64,000 nt of DNA from Arenibacter antarcticus (GCF_041320605.1 NZ_CP166679.1:3334001-3398000); one strand, 5' to 3'. Shown: positions 43,798 through 53,481, counted from the first letter of the stretch. A program made the numbers and translations. Notes: generated from the letters alone by a model not told the origin.

Positions 43798-45375
43798 ATG
43801 AAAATTAAATATATTTTATTACTACTTGTAGTAGTTTGTTTTAGTGCTTGTTCCGATTTTTTGGAGGAGGAGCCGTTAAGCGAGTTAGCTTCTGATCAAT
43901 TTTTTAAAGAACCAGATCAGGCTTATAGTGCCGTTAATGCACTTTATAGAACCGGTGCGCCTAACATGACAGATGGAGGGGTCTATAGTGGAATGCCTTT
44001 AATGTTGGGGGCTTATATGTCCGGGTTTTTTTCTAACGAATATGCAGGGCAAGAATTACATGTTAGTAATGCCCAGCAATTGACGCTGAATGGAGATAAT
44101 ATAGGTGATTATCTACAGGGAAGATGGAGAGAGTTGTACCTTGGGATCTCTAGGGCCAATAATGCCATAAAATATATTCCTGAAACTCCAGGGCTTTCAG
44201 ATGAAGAGCGCAATCAGTTGACTGCAGAGGCTAAATTTTTTAGAGCCTATTCCTATTATTACTTAGTACGATTTTTTGGTCCGGTTCCCTTAACTACGGA
44301 GCCTTATGATTCCTTGGAGAACCTGTATTTAGAGCGAAGCTCAATAGCTGATGTTTATGTTTTAATCGAGGCAGATTTAAAGGATGCTCTTGATAAGGGT
44401 GGGTTATCCACTATGTCTATGGTGAACAACGGAAAACGAATCACGGCTGGAACAGTGGCAACATTGTTGTCCGAGGTATATCTGACTATGAGTGGAGCTC
44501 CACTAAATGCGGATCGTTATGGAGATGCAGCTAGCTTGGCCCAAGCTATAATCAACGGAGCCTATGGTTCGTACAGTTTGGTTCAGCATGATGAATTGAA
44601 CACTGGAGAATTGGATTTTGAGAATTCAGCCTATAATAAGATAAGAAAATCCGATGCATCTGCCGAGGAACATATTTATATTAAGGAGTTCGATGCGGCA
44701 ATTGCCACTTCTACTTTCCCTAGATACTCTTATCCTACAGGATTTTCCCAAGATGTATTATATGATATTGCCAACGGTGCGTATCAGCCATCGGGTAGTT
44801 TTTTGGATTTATATGATCCCATTAAGGATTTAAGAGCCCAAGAAAAGCAATACTTTCATACCACCTTGGAAGGAACGAATAAGACCTTTCCAACTTCACC
44901 ATATATGTGGCATGATGACGAGGCGATGTTCAATACCGCCCTTTCTGGAAAAGATCAGGCTATGATGAGTTATGCAGATGTCTTGTTAATTGCCGCAGAG
45001 GCCATAGCAAAGTCTTCAGGAGTAACATCGGATGCGGTGAATTATCTTGCTCAAGTTCGCGGGAGAGCCTACTGGGATACAGATATTGTGACTATAAATC
45101 AGACTTTGACCGGTTTAAGTGTTGATAGGTTTGTGGAAGAGGTATGGCTGGAGCGACACAAGGAATTGGTTTTTGAATTTCAAAACTGGTTCGATATTGT
45201 TCGTACTAGAAAATTCCCAGTGGCCAGTAGCCCAGGGGTGGTTAATTTTGTAAATGCCGTTGGGCACATTACGGATCAAGGGAAACAAATTGAGGAAAAG
45301 CATATGTTGTTACCGCTTCCAGAGCCAGAAATCCAACGAAACCCAAGTTTGGGAACTGAAAACAACGGGTATTAA
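43798..45375 (+). CDS. SusD/RagB family nutrient-binding lipoprotein
   Basis: 525 aa from the ATG at 43798, which begins the signal peptide; an in-frame GTG three codons earlier is unlikely. The lipobox is CFSAC. Tetratricopeptide-like helices (LTAEAKFFRAYSYYYLVRFFGPVPL) and the C-terminal family end (LWLERHKELVFEFQNWFDIVRT, LLPLPEPEIQRNPSL) are characteristic. It lies on the outer surface as the lid of the SusC channel. No sulfatase or glycoside hydrolase follows; the next genes encode a GMC dehydrogenase pair. The ligand is unknown. Confidence 0.94.
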   Translation: MKIKYILLLLVVVCFSACSDFLEEEPLSELASDQFFKEPDQAYSAVNALYRTGAPNMTDGGVYSGMPLMLGAYMSGFFSNEYAGQELHVSNAQQLTLNGDNIGDYLQGRWRELYLGISRANNAIKYIPETPGLSDEERNQLTAEAKFFRAYSYYYLVRFFGPVPLTTEPYDSLENLYLERSSIADVYVLIEADLKDALDKGGLSTMSMVNNGKRITAGTVATLLSEVYLTMSGAPLNADRYGDAASLAQAIINGAYGSYSLVQHDELNTGELDFENSAYNKIRKSDASAEEHIYIKEFDAAIATSTFPRYSYPTGFSQDVLYDIANGAYQPSGSFLDLYDPIKDLRAQEKQYFHTTLEGTNKTFPTSPYMWHDDEAMFNTALSGKDQAMMSYADVLLIAAEAIAKSSGVTSDAVNYLAQVRGRAYWDTDIVTINQTLTGLSVDRFVEEVWLERHKELVFEFQNWFDIVRTRKFPVASSPGVVNFVNAVGHITDQGKQIEEKHMLLPLPEPEIQRNPSLGTENNGY

Positions 45376-45743
45376 TATTTTTTAATGATTTCCTCTGTCT
45401 ATTCAGAATTGAGATCGAACTTTTAGGACAAGCTCCTTTTACCACTAAAAGGTATTGGGAGCTCTGTTTTTAATAAGTGAATTTTAATTATTAAATTATT
45501 GGTAAAATAACTAGGTTTAAGTTTTAAAGCACTCCCTAGTTCGCGACTAGTATAAAATCTAAATTTTGGGTAATGCCGTAAATAATAAGGTATAGCTACT
45601 ATTCCAATAAATTATTTGTGATTAAATTTTATCATTTATTGATAGTTTTGTGTCAATTATGGTGGGATCCGAGGTTATTCGTAGAAAAATATTAAATTTA
45701 ATATCATTTTAAACCTATATTGAACGAAAATTAAATTTTTATT
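45376..45743. other. Intergenic region with terminator and possible promoter for the GMC operon
   Basis: 368 bp. The left part holds the susD terminator listed separately. TAGTTTTG at 45643-45650 matches the -7 consensus and points at the GMC gene, with TTTG at 45615-45618. The spacing (24 nt) is longer than usual, so the promoter call is weak. No gene is visible. Confidence 0.45.
45431..45470 (+). terminator. Intrinsic terminator after susD
   Basis: AGCTCC (45431-45436) pairs with GGAGCT (45458-45463). Inside it CCTTTTA (45435-45441) can pair with TAAAAGG (45446-45452). A T-run follows. Alternative stems are possible, but the T-tract and position after susD support termination. Confidence 0.6.
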
Positions 45744-47465
45744 ATGCAAATCAAAGAATCCTCAGAAGTATATGACGTGATTATAGTCGGTTCAGGTGCT
45801 GGCGGTGGTATGGCTACAAAGCAGCTGGCAGATGCCGGACTTAATGTAGCCGTTGTAGAGGCCGGACCTTTTTTCGATCCCAAGAATCCGGAGCAAATGA
45901 CTCAGTTAAAATGGCCTTACGATTCGCCACGTAGAGGTGCCGGGTCTACCCGTGCCTTTGGAGAATTTGATATGGCCTATGGCGGATGGGAAATAGAAGG
46001 AGAACCCTATACGCGAGAACCAGGAACAAAATTCGATTGGTTTAGATCTCACATGCTTGGGGGGAGAACCAACCACTGGGGGCGTATTTCGCTTCGATTT
46101 GGACCTAAAGATTTTAAAGGAAAAACTAGGGATGGTCATGGTGAGGATTGGCCAATTGGTTATGATGATGTAAAACCCTATTATGATAAGGTTGATAAAC
46201 TTATTGGGGTTTTTGGAACCAACGAAGGCTTGGAAAATGATCCGGACGGATTTTTTCTTCCGCCTCCAAAACCTAGGCTCCATGAACTTTTTTATATTGA
46301 TGGAGCAAAAAAATCGGGCATCCCCGTTATTCCGGGAAGACTGTCCATGCTAACCAAAAAAATAAACAATGATAGGGGAGTCTGTTTTTATTGCGGACAA
46401 TGTTCCAGATCTTGTTCTGTATATGCGGATTTCTCCTCGGGAAGCTGTTTAATCTTTCCTGCTCAAAAGAGCGGGGGGAAAATTAGAATATATGTAAATT
46501 CGGTAGTGCGTGAAGTAACCACTAACGAAGAAGGAAAGGCTACAGGAGTATCCTACATTAGTAAGGACGACCGTAAAGAGTACAAATTAAAGGGTAAAAT
46601 TGTTATCATGGCTGCTTCTGCCTGTAGCTCTGCAAGGATTCTTCTCAACTCGAAGAGTAAACAACATCCCAACGGATTAGGTAACAGTAGTAATCTTATC
46701 GGGAAATACCTCCACGATTCAACGGGAGCCAGTAGAGCTGGATTTATCCCCGGACTTATGAACAGAAAAACTTCCTATAATGAAGATGGTGTAGGGGGAA
46801 TGCATGTATATTCACCATGGTGGGGAGATAATACTAAGCTCGATTTTCCCCGAGGATATCATATAGAAGTATGGGGCGGTATGGGAATGCCAAACTATGG
46901 TTTTGGATATAATCCAAATGAGTTTAATAAGTTTTTTGGATTAAAACAAGGTGGATATGGGGATGTCCTCAGGGACGATGTTAAGAAGTACTACGGATCC
47001 GTCATAGGTTTTGGAGGAAGAGGAGAAGGTATTGCTAGGAAGGATAATTACTGTGAAATTGACCCTACTACAGTGGATAAATATGGTATTCCAGTGCTGA
47101 AGTTTAATTATAAATGGTCCAATTTTGAAGTGAATCAGGCAAAACATATGCAGGATACCTTTGAGGAGCTGATCCATAATATGGGTGGTGAGCCGTTGGG
47201 TAATAAACCTGGGGCAGAAAATGATTACGGACTGGAAGCACCAGGGAGAATTATCCATGAAGTAGGAACTACAAGAATGGGGAACGATCCAAAGACCTCA
47301 GTGACCAACAAGTTTAACCAGTTACACGATGTAGACAATGTATTTATAGTGGATGCAGGACCTTTTGTATCTCAAGCAGATAAAAACTGTACTTGGACAA
47401 TCTTAGCGTTGTCATGGAGAGCATCGGATTATATTATCGAACAATTGAAACAGCAAAATATCTAG
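45744..47465 (+). CDS. GMC family FAD-dependent oxidoreductase
   Basis: 573 aa. The N-terminal dinucleotide motif is VYDVIIVGSGAGGGMATKQL. MLGGRTNHWGRISLR is the flavin-contact region. A cysteine-rich insert (CFYCGQCSRSC, near 215-225) and the C-terminal HEVGTTRMGND plus ADKNCTWTILALSWRASDYI follow. These match sugar/alcohol dehydrogenases of the gluconate/fructose/glucoside-3-dehydrogenase group. There is no signal peptide. The partner small subunit encoded 3 bp downstream has a Tat signal, so the folded pair is probably exported together. The substrate is unknown. Confidence 0.9.
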   Translation: MQIKESSEVYDVIIVGSGAGGGMATKQLADAGLNVAVVEAGPFFDPKNPEQMTQLKWPYDSPRRGAGSTRAFGEFDMAYGGWEIEGEPYTREPGTKFDWFRSHMLGGRTNHWGRISLRFGPKDFKGKTRDGHGEDWPIGYDDVKPYYDKVDKLIGVFGTNEGLENDPDGFFLPPPKPRLHELFYIDGAKKSGIPVIPGRLSMLTKKINNDRGVCFYCGQCSRSCSVYADFSSGSCLIFPAQKSGGKIRIYVNSVVREVTTNEEGKATGVSYISKDDRKEYKLKGKIVIMAASACSSARILLNSKSKQHPNGLGNSSNLIGKYLHDSTGASRAGFIPGLMNRKTSYNEDGVGGMHVYSPWWGDNTKLDFPRGYHIEVWGGMGMPNYGFGYNPNEFNKFFGLKQGGYGDVLRDDVKKYYGSVIGFGGRGEGIARKDNYCEIDPTTVDKYGIPVLKFNYKWSNFEVNQAKHMQDTFEELIHNMGGEPLGNKPGAENDYGLEAPGRIIHEVGTTRMGNDPKTSVTNKFNQLHDVDNVFIVDAGPFVSQADKNCTWTILALSWRASDYIIEQLKQQNI

Positions 47466-47468
47466 AAA

Positions 47469-48185
47469 ATGGATAGGAGAAAAAGTATACAGACAATGAT
47501 TTTGGGCGCCGGTGCTGCTGGTTTGGCATTGCACGGATGTACCCCAGAAACAAAGGCATCTTCTGAGGAAGAAATAATTAAGGGAGCGGAAAATTTCTAC
47601 GGAAGAACACCCGAAGAATTGGAACGTGATGCTGAATTATACGCCGAAGAGCTCTTTAATGAACACGAAATGGAGACCATTGCCGTACTAAGTACCGTAA
47701 TTCTACCTCCTAAAGAACCACATGGCGGTCCTATAGAAGCCGAAGTACCTCAATTTATTGAGTTTATAGGAAAGGATATGCCTAATATGCAAATGACATT
47801 GTTGGGTGGCTTAATGTGGCTGGACCATAAAAGTAATACCGAGTTTGGCGTTGAATTTAAGTCGGCCACACTAGAACAGCAAAAACAAATTTGTGATACT
47901 ATATGCTATCATGATCCAGAGGTTTCCTTAAAAAGACAACCCTTGGAGATTCAGTTTTTTCATATGTTCCGCGGACTTACCCTTACCGGATATTACACCT
48001 CTAAGGTAGGAATCGCCGATTTGGGATATAAGGGCAATATGCCCAATGTCTGGGACGGAGTTCCAGAGGATGTGCTGGCCCAGCACGGAGTGGCCTATGA
48101 TCCAGTATGGATTGCCAAATGTGTTGATCAAAGCAAGCGTGGCGTTATTGCCGAATGGGATGACAATGGGAATTTGTTGACCTAA
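47469..48185 (+). CDS. Gluconate 2-dehydrogenase subunit 3 family protein (Tat-exported)
   Basis: 238-aa small subunit of a flavoprotein dehydrogenase. The N-terminus MDRRKSIQTMILGAGAAGLALHGC (split by function: DRRKSIQ twin-arginine, then hydrophobic core, then LHGC) is a Tat lipoprotein signal. The body has ETIAVLSTVILPPKEPHGGP and FFHMFRGLTLTGYYTS typical of the family. It carries the GMC subunit across the membrane and supports its assembly. No cytochrome subunit gene follows; a terminator ends the unit, so the electron acceptor must be encoded elsewhere. Confidence 0.9.
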   Translation: MDRRKSIQTMILGAGAAGLALHGCTPETKASSEEEIIKGAENFYGRTPEELERDAELYAEELFNEHEMETIAVLSTVILPPKEPHGGPIEAEVPQFIEFIGKDMPNMQMTLLGGLMWLDHKSNTEFGVEFKSATLEQQKQICDTICYHDPEVSLKRQPLEIQFFHMFRGLTLTGYYTSKVGIADLGYKGNMPNVWDGVPEDVLAQHGVAYDPVWIAKCVDQSKRGVIAEWDDNGNLLT

Positions 48186-48207
48186 AGTTAATATTTCAAT
48201 ATATAGT

Positions 48208-48239
48208 AACCCCGACGGCTATGCCTCGGGGTTTTTGTT
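48208..48239 (+). terminator. Intrinsic terminator after the GMC operon
   Basis: AACCCCGA (48208-48215) pairs with TCGGGGTT (48226-48233), with an inner GGC/GCC extension across a single bulged base. A run of T follows. Confidence 0.85.
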
Positions 48240-48607
48240 TTTTTAATCATTAGTGAGATTTGTGTATGGAGAAAAACAATGCAGTAGCAATAGGCCTTTA
48301 AAACGGGTCATTTCTAACTCGGTTAGTTCCTGGAACTTCAAACTCTTTTCTGTTAACCATTAAGGAACCAATATCACCCGCAACATAATGAATTTACTTG
48401 CGCCATAATTTATCATAAGGATAGCCTAAAAACCTCAAGCTGACTTTCACCAAAATCTAGGAGCTTCCTCCTTATACACCGATAAAAGTTTTTGAATGTA
48501 CCGTTTTCTGCCGACCTTTGTAGGTTGGACCTGTTAACCCAACCACAATGTAAATTTTTAACTGGTTCCATGGCATTTGAGTAAATAAATCTTTTAAAAA
48601 TAACCGT
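48234..48607. other. Intergenic region without recognisable content
   Basis: About 370 bp between the terminator and the zinc-ribbon gene. No frame of useful length, RNA gene, strong hairpin or consensus promoter was recognised. Confidence 0.4.
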
Positions 48608-48919
48608 ATGGGGAAGGTAGCCTACAGAAAATGTTCTAATTGTGGTACTGTTAATTTAGATAGCGATTATTGTGAAAACTGCGGTGAGTTGATCAATATT
48701 AATCTTAAGCGAAAATTGGCTAGAGAAGCACTTGAAGTTAAAAAGCAAGAGGAAAAATCGGCCAAAAAACCAAATGCGGTTACCGTATTCTTTAAAAAGG
48801 CGTTAGAACATCCCAATCTATTGATAAAAATTCCCGCTAAAGTGTTTTATTCCATTTGGGTAGTGGTCATGTCGATTGGTGCTTTTATCGCTTTCCTGTT
48901 TAGCTATATAGCCGCATAA
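48608..48919 (+). CDS. Zinc-ribbon membrane protein
   Basis: 103 aa. The N-terminal zinc ribbon has CSNCGTVNLDSDYCENCGEL, giving two C-x2-C knuckles 13 residues apart. A highly basic Lys/Glu-rich middle (about 32-55) follows, and one C-terminal helix (FYSIWVVVMSIGAFIAFLFSYI). It is probably anchored in the inner membrane with the ribbon in the cytoplasm. Proteins with this design are common in Flavobacteriaceae and have no known function. A second membrane protein gene follows 13 bp later. Confidence 0.82.
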   Translation: MGKVAYRKCSNCGTVNLDSDYCENCGELININLKRKLAREALEVKKQEEKSAKKPNAVTVFFKKALEHPNLLIKIPAKVFYSIWVVVMSIGAFIAFLFSYIAA

Positions 48920-48932
48920 ATCCCGTATTGCT

Positions 48933-49355
48933 ATGAGATTTCAATTTAACAAGTTAGGTGAAGGATTGTTTTGGATTAAACGGATGTATTTTCCATTATT
49001 TAGTATTCTTGGAGTAGGTATATATACCATTCAAAGATGGGGGAGTGGCGGAATACTGCCATCTTGGGTGATTTATTATGTGAATGATTTTTTATGTATG
49101 CCTATTGTTTTATATATATGCCAGTTAGCTGTACGAAGGCTTAAATCTAATAAACGACTAAAGCTGACATTACGGCCAATTCTTTCATTGACCCTGTTTT
49201 ATTCTCTTTACTTTGAAGTTTATCTCCCTATGGTCAACGTTCGATATACGGCAGACCTAATGGATGTTGTCCTGTACTTTTTGGGCGCCGCATTTTTTTA
49301 TCTGGTGGAAAAAATGACTGTGGAGACAAAAGAATCCAAAGTAATTTATCGTTAA
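48933..49355 (+). CDS. Polytopic membrane protein of unknown function
   Basis: 140 aa with four hydrophobic segments: about residues 18-34, 44-66, 80-98 and 106-124. An amphipathic N-terminus (MRFQFNKLGEGLFWIKRMYF) precedes them. No motif is recognised. The 13-bp spacing from the zinc-ribbon gene suggests the two are co-expressed and may work together in the membrane. Confidence 0.75.
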   Translation: MRFQFNKLGEGLFWIKRMYFPLFSILGVGIYTIQRWGSGGILPSWVIYYVNDFLCMPIVLYICQLAVRRLKSNKRLKLTLRPILSLTLFYSLYFEVYLPMVNVRYTADLMDVVLYFLGAAFFYLVEKMTVETKESKVIYR

Positions 49356-49483
49356 CTGGGAAGGAAAAAGGAATTTAGTTTTGTTGAACTAAGCTTGCTT
49401 GATGAGCAATAGTCTATTAGGGTTGGTCTTGTTAGAAGATTCCCCTAATTTTAGCAGTTGAAGTGTAACATGAAACAATAGGG

Positions 49484-50236
49484 ATGAGTAGTGCTAGAAT
49501 TTTTTTAAAGTGTTTGGGAACCGTGATATTTTTAGTCATGATAGGTTGTGGGGAGCAGAGAAAAGCCGATGATATTAAAAAGGATGCCCCTCAAGTGATG
49601 GTGCCCCAGAATTCGATGACTATGCCAGACAAAACGTTGCCTGCCAAGGTAGAGAAAATCCTTCTAAAAACGTTGGAAGGTCTTTCGGACACTACCTTTA
49701 TTAGATTGGCCGACTATAGCGACGACTTTGTTTATGATATGAGGTATGCCACCGAAAATAATTTCTTAAAGGCCAAGGTATATGATTGTGCGGAGTGTTA
49801 CACTCGGGTTAAAACGGCAAAGGCACTGTTGAAAGCAAATAAGGAGTTTATTGAAAAGGGATATAAAATAAAATTCTTTGACTGCTACCGCCCCAATTCC
49901 GTACAGTATAAAATGTGGGCCATTGTACCCAATCCTCAATATGTTGCCAATCCTGTAAAAGGCTCCATTCACAATAAAGGCGGAGCAGTTGATATCACAT
50001 TGGTTACTTTAGCGGGTGAGGAATTGGATATGGGCACCGATTTCGATTTTTTTGGAAAGAGAGCCTATCATGATAACGTGGATTTACCTCAATTAATTTT
50101 GGAGAACCGACTGTTATTAAAAGAAACCATGGAAAAACACGGATTTTGGTCTATTAGGACGGAATGGTGGCACTATAACCTTTCAGCTGGTACCAATGAT
50201 AAGGTGGCCAATTTTAAGTGGGACTGTCCTTCGTAA
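49484..50236 (+). CDS. D-Ala-D-Ala dipeptidase (VanX/DdpX-type M15D peptidase), lipoprotein
   Basis: 250 aa with lipobox MIGC (Cys22). The M15D zinc-peptidase features are clear: FFDCYRPNSVQYKMW, the first zinc motif SIHNKGGAVDITL (S-x-H-x-x-G-x-A-x-D), and the second motif TEWWHYN (E-x-x-W-x-H). It hydrolyses D-Ala-D-Ala dipeptides, probably in periplasmic cell-wall turnover. In VanX the enzyme is cytoplasmic, so the lipoprotein signal indicates recycling rather than glycopeptide resistance. No van genes are nearby. Confidence 0.9.
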   Translation: MSSARIFLKCLGTVIFLVMIGCGEQRKADDIKKDAPQVMVPQNSMTMPDKTLPAKVEKILLKTLEGLSDTTFIRLADYSDDFVYDMRYATENNFLKAKVYDCAECYTRVKTAKALLKANKEFIEKGYKIKFFDCYRPNSVQYKMWAIVPNPQYVANPVKGSIHNKGGAVDITLVTLAGEELDMGTDFDFFGKRAYHDNVDLPQLILENRLLLKETMEKHGFWSIRTEWWHYNLSAGTNDKVANFKWDCPS

Positions 50237-50370
50237 ATTGTTTTCCCTATTACCGATATAGGAACCGGTAGAAGTAGGGGCGGTAAGCTATAAAATCAGT
50301 CTTATGGATAGCGCTAGCTTTACGGATATAATTCTTTCCTTTCATTAAAACCTAGCGCCGTAAATTTCCC

Positions 50371-51549
50371 TTATGCCTTGGAGCAACTTAAGATAATTTT
50401 ATTCCCTTCTTCATTGGTGGTGAAGAATAAATACAGATCTCCTCCATCCTTAATTTTGAATTTTTTTCGTATTTCGCTCACGGAGACGGGAAAGTTCCTA
50501 GTGGTGATATTAGCTTTGTTTATCCCCAAGGCTTGCACCGATTTTTTATTATAGGGAAGAATTCCTTCTATTTTAAAGCGTCTCCCCGGGAAATCCAGCA
50601 GTTGGTCGTGGGTATATAAATGGGAATGTTCATGTAATTTGTTTATGTCAAACCTTTCTGCCACTGTTTTAAATGCCCCTGATTTTAAAATAGCTGAATT
50701 TGGTTCATAAAGATAGTTAAGCGGCTTAGAGAAGGAGGGAGATGCTGTCTGTTCACTAGAAAAGGCAAAGTTGAATACTTCTCTGGTAGAACCGATGAGG
50801 TTGACAGTCTTGATTATTACCTCGCCATTATGTCCATTTTCTAAAATCCATAGCAATTCTTTGACTTCATTTTTAACGGCAATAATGTGAATTTCCTTTA
50901 CATAACGCAGTTCTTTTATACCGGCGGAAATATCCAAAAGGGGAGCGGTTTTGATCATGATATTTTGTGCACTTCCAAAAAGAATATCCAAATTTCCAGG
51001 AACATTGGGTAGGCAATCCGCTAGCAAAAATACTTTCCCTTTGGCGTCGTTTCGTCTAGAGGGATCCACATAGATCCAATCAAATTGGGAGTCCGATTTT
51101 TTCAAAAATTCCAAGCCATCAACAGCGAGAGTCTCAATGTTATTTCTGCCTAATATCTTAAAATTATAGGCTGCAATTTCGGCTACTTCTGGGGCTATTT
51201 CACAGTGTAGAATACGGCCTATTTCCTTGCTGAAATAATAGCTGTCCACCCCCAGTCCTCCAGTAAGGTCCAAGAGTGATTTACCAACGGCAATTTCCGA
51301 CTTGTATCTGGCTGTAATTTCAGAGGAAGTTTGTTCTATATTTAGTTTTCTAGGGTAGTAGATAAGTGGTGTTTCAAACCATGTTGGGAGCTTTTCCTTA
51401 CATTTATTCTTAGCTTCGATCTGTTGTGCAACCTCCTTGGAGCTTACCCCTATAAATCGATGCTCTTTAAGTAGTACTGACACGATGTCAGTTGTCAAAT
51501 TAGAATCTATAAAAGATTGTACACCAGTGTTTAGTATATTATTATTCAA
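50371..51549 (-). CDS. Class I SAM-dependent methyltransferase with THUMP-like domain
   Basis: 392 aa. A helical N-terminal region (1-75) precedes a Rossmann methyltransferase core. Motif I is LLDLTGGLGVDSYYFSK, the acidic residue is in LHCEIAPEVAEIA, and the catalytic-loop-like WIYVDPSRRNDAKGKV is related to N-methyltransferase DPPY loops. The C-terminal part carries a THUMP-like domain typical of this Bacteroidota family. RNA is a plausible substrate, not shown. It is followed (upstream in coordinate terms) by the transporter gene 7 bp away. Confidence 0.85.
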   Translation of the reverse strand: MNNNILNTGVQSFIDSNLTTDIVSVLLKEHRFIGVSSKEVAQQIEAKNKCKEKLPTWFETPLIYYPRKLNIEQTSSEITARYKSEIAVGKSLLDLTGGLGVDSYYFSKEIGRILHCEIAPEVAEIAAYNFKILGRNNIETLAVDGLEFLKKSDSQFDWIYVDPSRRNDAKGKVFLLADCLPNVPGNLDILFGSAQNIMIKTAPLLDISAGIKELRYVKEIHIIAVKNEVKELLWILENGHNGEVIIKTVNLIGSTREVFNFAFSSEQTASPSFSKPLNYLYEPNSAILKSGAFKTVAERFDINKLHEHSHLYTHDQLLDFPGRRFKIEGILPYNKKSVQALGINKANITTRNFPVSVSEIRKKFKIKDGGDLYLFFTTNEEGNKIILSCSKA

Positions 51550-51556
51550 AGTATAG

Positions 51557-52657
51557 CTATAAGTCTTCAGTGAGGTATTTTACAATTTTATTATCGGATA
51601 AAAACTCCTTTAAAATGACCTTTATAGCGGTGTATCCCGGTACAGCTATGATCATTCCCATCACTCCAAACAACAAGCCGGCAATAATGATTACCAAGAA
51701 AATTTCCAAGGGATGCGACTTCACGCTGTTGGAGAAAATTATCGGCTGTGAAATGAAGTTATCGACCAACTGACCTATTGCCAAACCTATTAAAACATAG
51801 CCGGTTTTAGGGAGTACTTCGTTGATGAAATCGGCATCCATATTGCTAGTCATCGTGAGGGCAATCATAAGTACTCCGCCTATGATCGGACCAACGTAAG
51901 GAATGATATTGAAAAGGGCACAAAAAAAGGCAATTACAATTGCATTTTCCAGTCCAACTAGTAAGAGTAGAATACTGTAAATTGAGAAGAGAATAAAGAT
52001 CTGAAGGAGTAGCCCGACGAAATATCGAGACAAAAGATTTTTAATTTTTTCCATGGAATTAATCACTTTTTCTTCTTTGGTTTTGGGGACCAATATCAGT
52101 AATCCGTTTTGCAAAAGATTACTGTCTTTTAGGAAAAAGAAGGATATAAATAATACCGAAAATATCCCTATTCCAATATCGCTTAAAAACGTCATTAAGG
52201 CATTTAGGAAATTTGGAATCAGACCCGTTGATAGTTCTTCTTGAATATTTTTTTCGATATCGGTTTTATTAATCATTTGTTGGGTTCCCCCGCTTTGGCC
52301 AACCAAGTAATTTATTATTTTGCTGTAAACGGAATTTAAACTCTCTAGTAGTTGGTCTAAATTCAACAAGGCTAGATTTTTGCCTTGTTCCGTGATCAGG
52401 GGTACAAAAAGTGCCACTACGGCTACAAATATCCCAATGATAAACAGCAAGGCGGCTATAACGGCCATGATGTTGGGGAACTTCAGTTTTCTTTTTAGGA
52501 AAAATACAATTGGCCTGCCTATTAAGGCTACTACAGCCGCAATAATGGTGTAGGCAATTACCGATTGTATTTGATATAGAAAATATGCTAAGAGGACTAT
52601 TCCTGTAATAACGCCAACTGCTCTGAGGATGCCATTGGCAATCGTCTTTGATTTCAT
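51557..52657 (-). CDS. AI-2E family transporter (UPF0118)
   Basis: 366-aa membrane protein with about eight helices. The family pattern includes an N-terminal helix pair, a soluble extracytoplasmic segment with ENIQEELSTGLIPNFLNAL, then LFNIIPYVGPIIGG and the C-terminal IIAGLLFGVMGMIIAVPGYTAIKVI. The family includes TqsA (autoinducer-2 exporter) and Na+/H+ antiporters, so the name does not fix the substrate. It starts 3 bp after the DUF4159 gene and precedes the methyltransferase gene by 7 bp, forming an operon. Confidence 0.9.
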   Translation of the reverse strand: MKSKTIANGILRAVGVITGIVLLAYFLYQIQSVIAYTIIAAVVALIGRPIVFFLKRKLKFPNIMAVIAALLFIIGIFVAVVALFVPLITEQGKNLALLNLDQLLESLNSVYSKIINYLVGQSGGTQQMINKTDIEKNIQEELSTGLIPNFLNALMTFLSDIGIGIFSVLFISFFFLKDSNLLQNGLLILVPKTKEEKVINSMEKIKNLLSRYFVGLLLQIFILFSIYSILLLLVGLENAIVIAFFCALFNIIPYVGPIIGGVLMIALTMTSNMDADFINEVLPKTGYVLIGLAIGQLVDNFISQPIIFSNSVKSHPLEIFLVIIIAGLLFGVMGMIIAVPGYTAIKVILKEFLSDNKIVKYLTEDL

Positions 52658-52660
52658 AGT

Positions 52661-53311
52661 TTAGTTTTTAAAAACGTAGGAGATTATGTTTGCCCCCATT
52701 TCAAGGGCTTTGGTCCTTATATCTAGTGGGTCGTTATGAACTTCTGAATCTTCCCAGCCATTCCCGAGATCACTTTCAAAAGTAAACAGGAGTACTAGCC
52801 TATTTTCATGGAAGATGCCAAAGGCTTGTGGTCGTTTCCCATCGTGTTCGTGTATTTTGGGCAGTCCTTTTGGAAAATGATACTGTTGTTTAAAAATTGG
52901 ATGATCTGCAGCTAATTCAATCAGTTCCTTGTCAGGGAATACTTTCGTGAGTTCTTTTTTTAGGTAGGGTTCCATACCGTAATTATCATCTATATGAAGA
53001 AATCCGCCTCCAAGAAGATAGGTGCTGAGATTTTCAGCATCCTCTTCTGAAAAGTAAACATTGCCATGCCCGGTCATATGTAAAAATGGATATTGGAAAA
53101 TATTTGAACTGCCAGTCTCTACGGTTGCTGGCTTGGGATTTATCTTGGTGTTTATGTTTTGGTTACAAAAACTGATCAAGTTGGGGAGTGAAGTAGGATT
53201 GGCATACCAATCGCCACCGCCACTGTATTTTAAAATGGCAATTTCTTGACCGAATACTAAGGGGCAAGTGAATACATAAATTAGAAATACAATTGCAATA
53301 CGTTGTTTCAT
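52661..53311 (-). CDS. DUF4159 domain protein, exported
   Basis: 216 aa with a Sec signal (1-21, cleavage near VFGQ). The DUF4159 pattern includes AILKYSGGGDWYANPTSL, FLHMTGHGNVYFSEEDAENL, GGFLHIDDNYG and LFTFESDLGNGWED. The fold resembles class I glutamine-amidotransferase-like proteins. Function is unknown. It is the first gene of a three-gene minus-strand operon with the transporter and methyltransferase. Confidence 0.88.
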   Translation of the reverse strand: MKQRIAIVFLIYVFTCPLVFGQEIAILKYSGGGDWYANPTSLPNLISFCNQNINTKINPKPATVETGSSNIFQYPFLHMTGHGNVYFSEEDAENLSTYLLGGGFLHIDDNYGMEPYLKKELTKVFPDKELIELAADHPIFKQQYHFPKGLPKIHEHDGKRPQAFGIFHENRLVLLFTFESDLGNGWEDSEVHNDPLDIRTKALEMGANIISYVFKN

Positions 53312-53481
53312 TAGGCCCTAGGATTTTATAATTTCAAATTTAATACTATTAATCCAAACTGCTTCCGAAGAGGGATAATGACTAAAATTGTTATTCGCTA
53401 GTAGGCTAATAAACCACCGGTTAAGCAAAAGATCCAAATTGCATTTGTTGACCTCTACAATTGTAAACCGGAGTTTGGCTG

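Noticed and set aside
49484-50236. VanX-like protein as evidence of glycopeptide resistance
   Set aside because: It carries a lipoprotein signal, and no vanA/vanH or regulatory genes are nearby; a cell-wall recycling role fits better.
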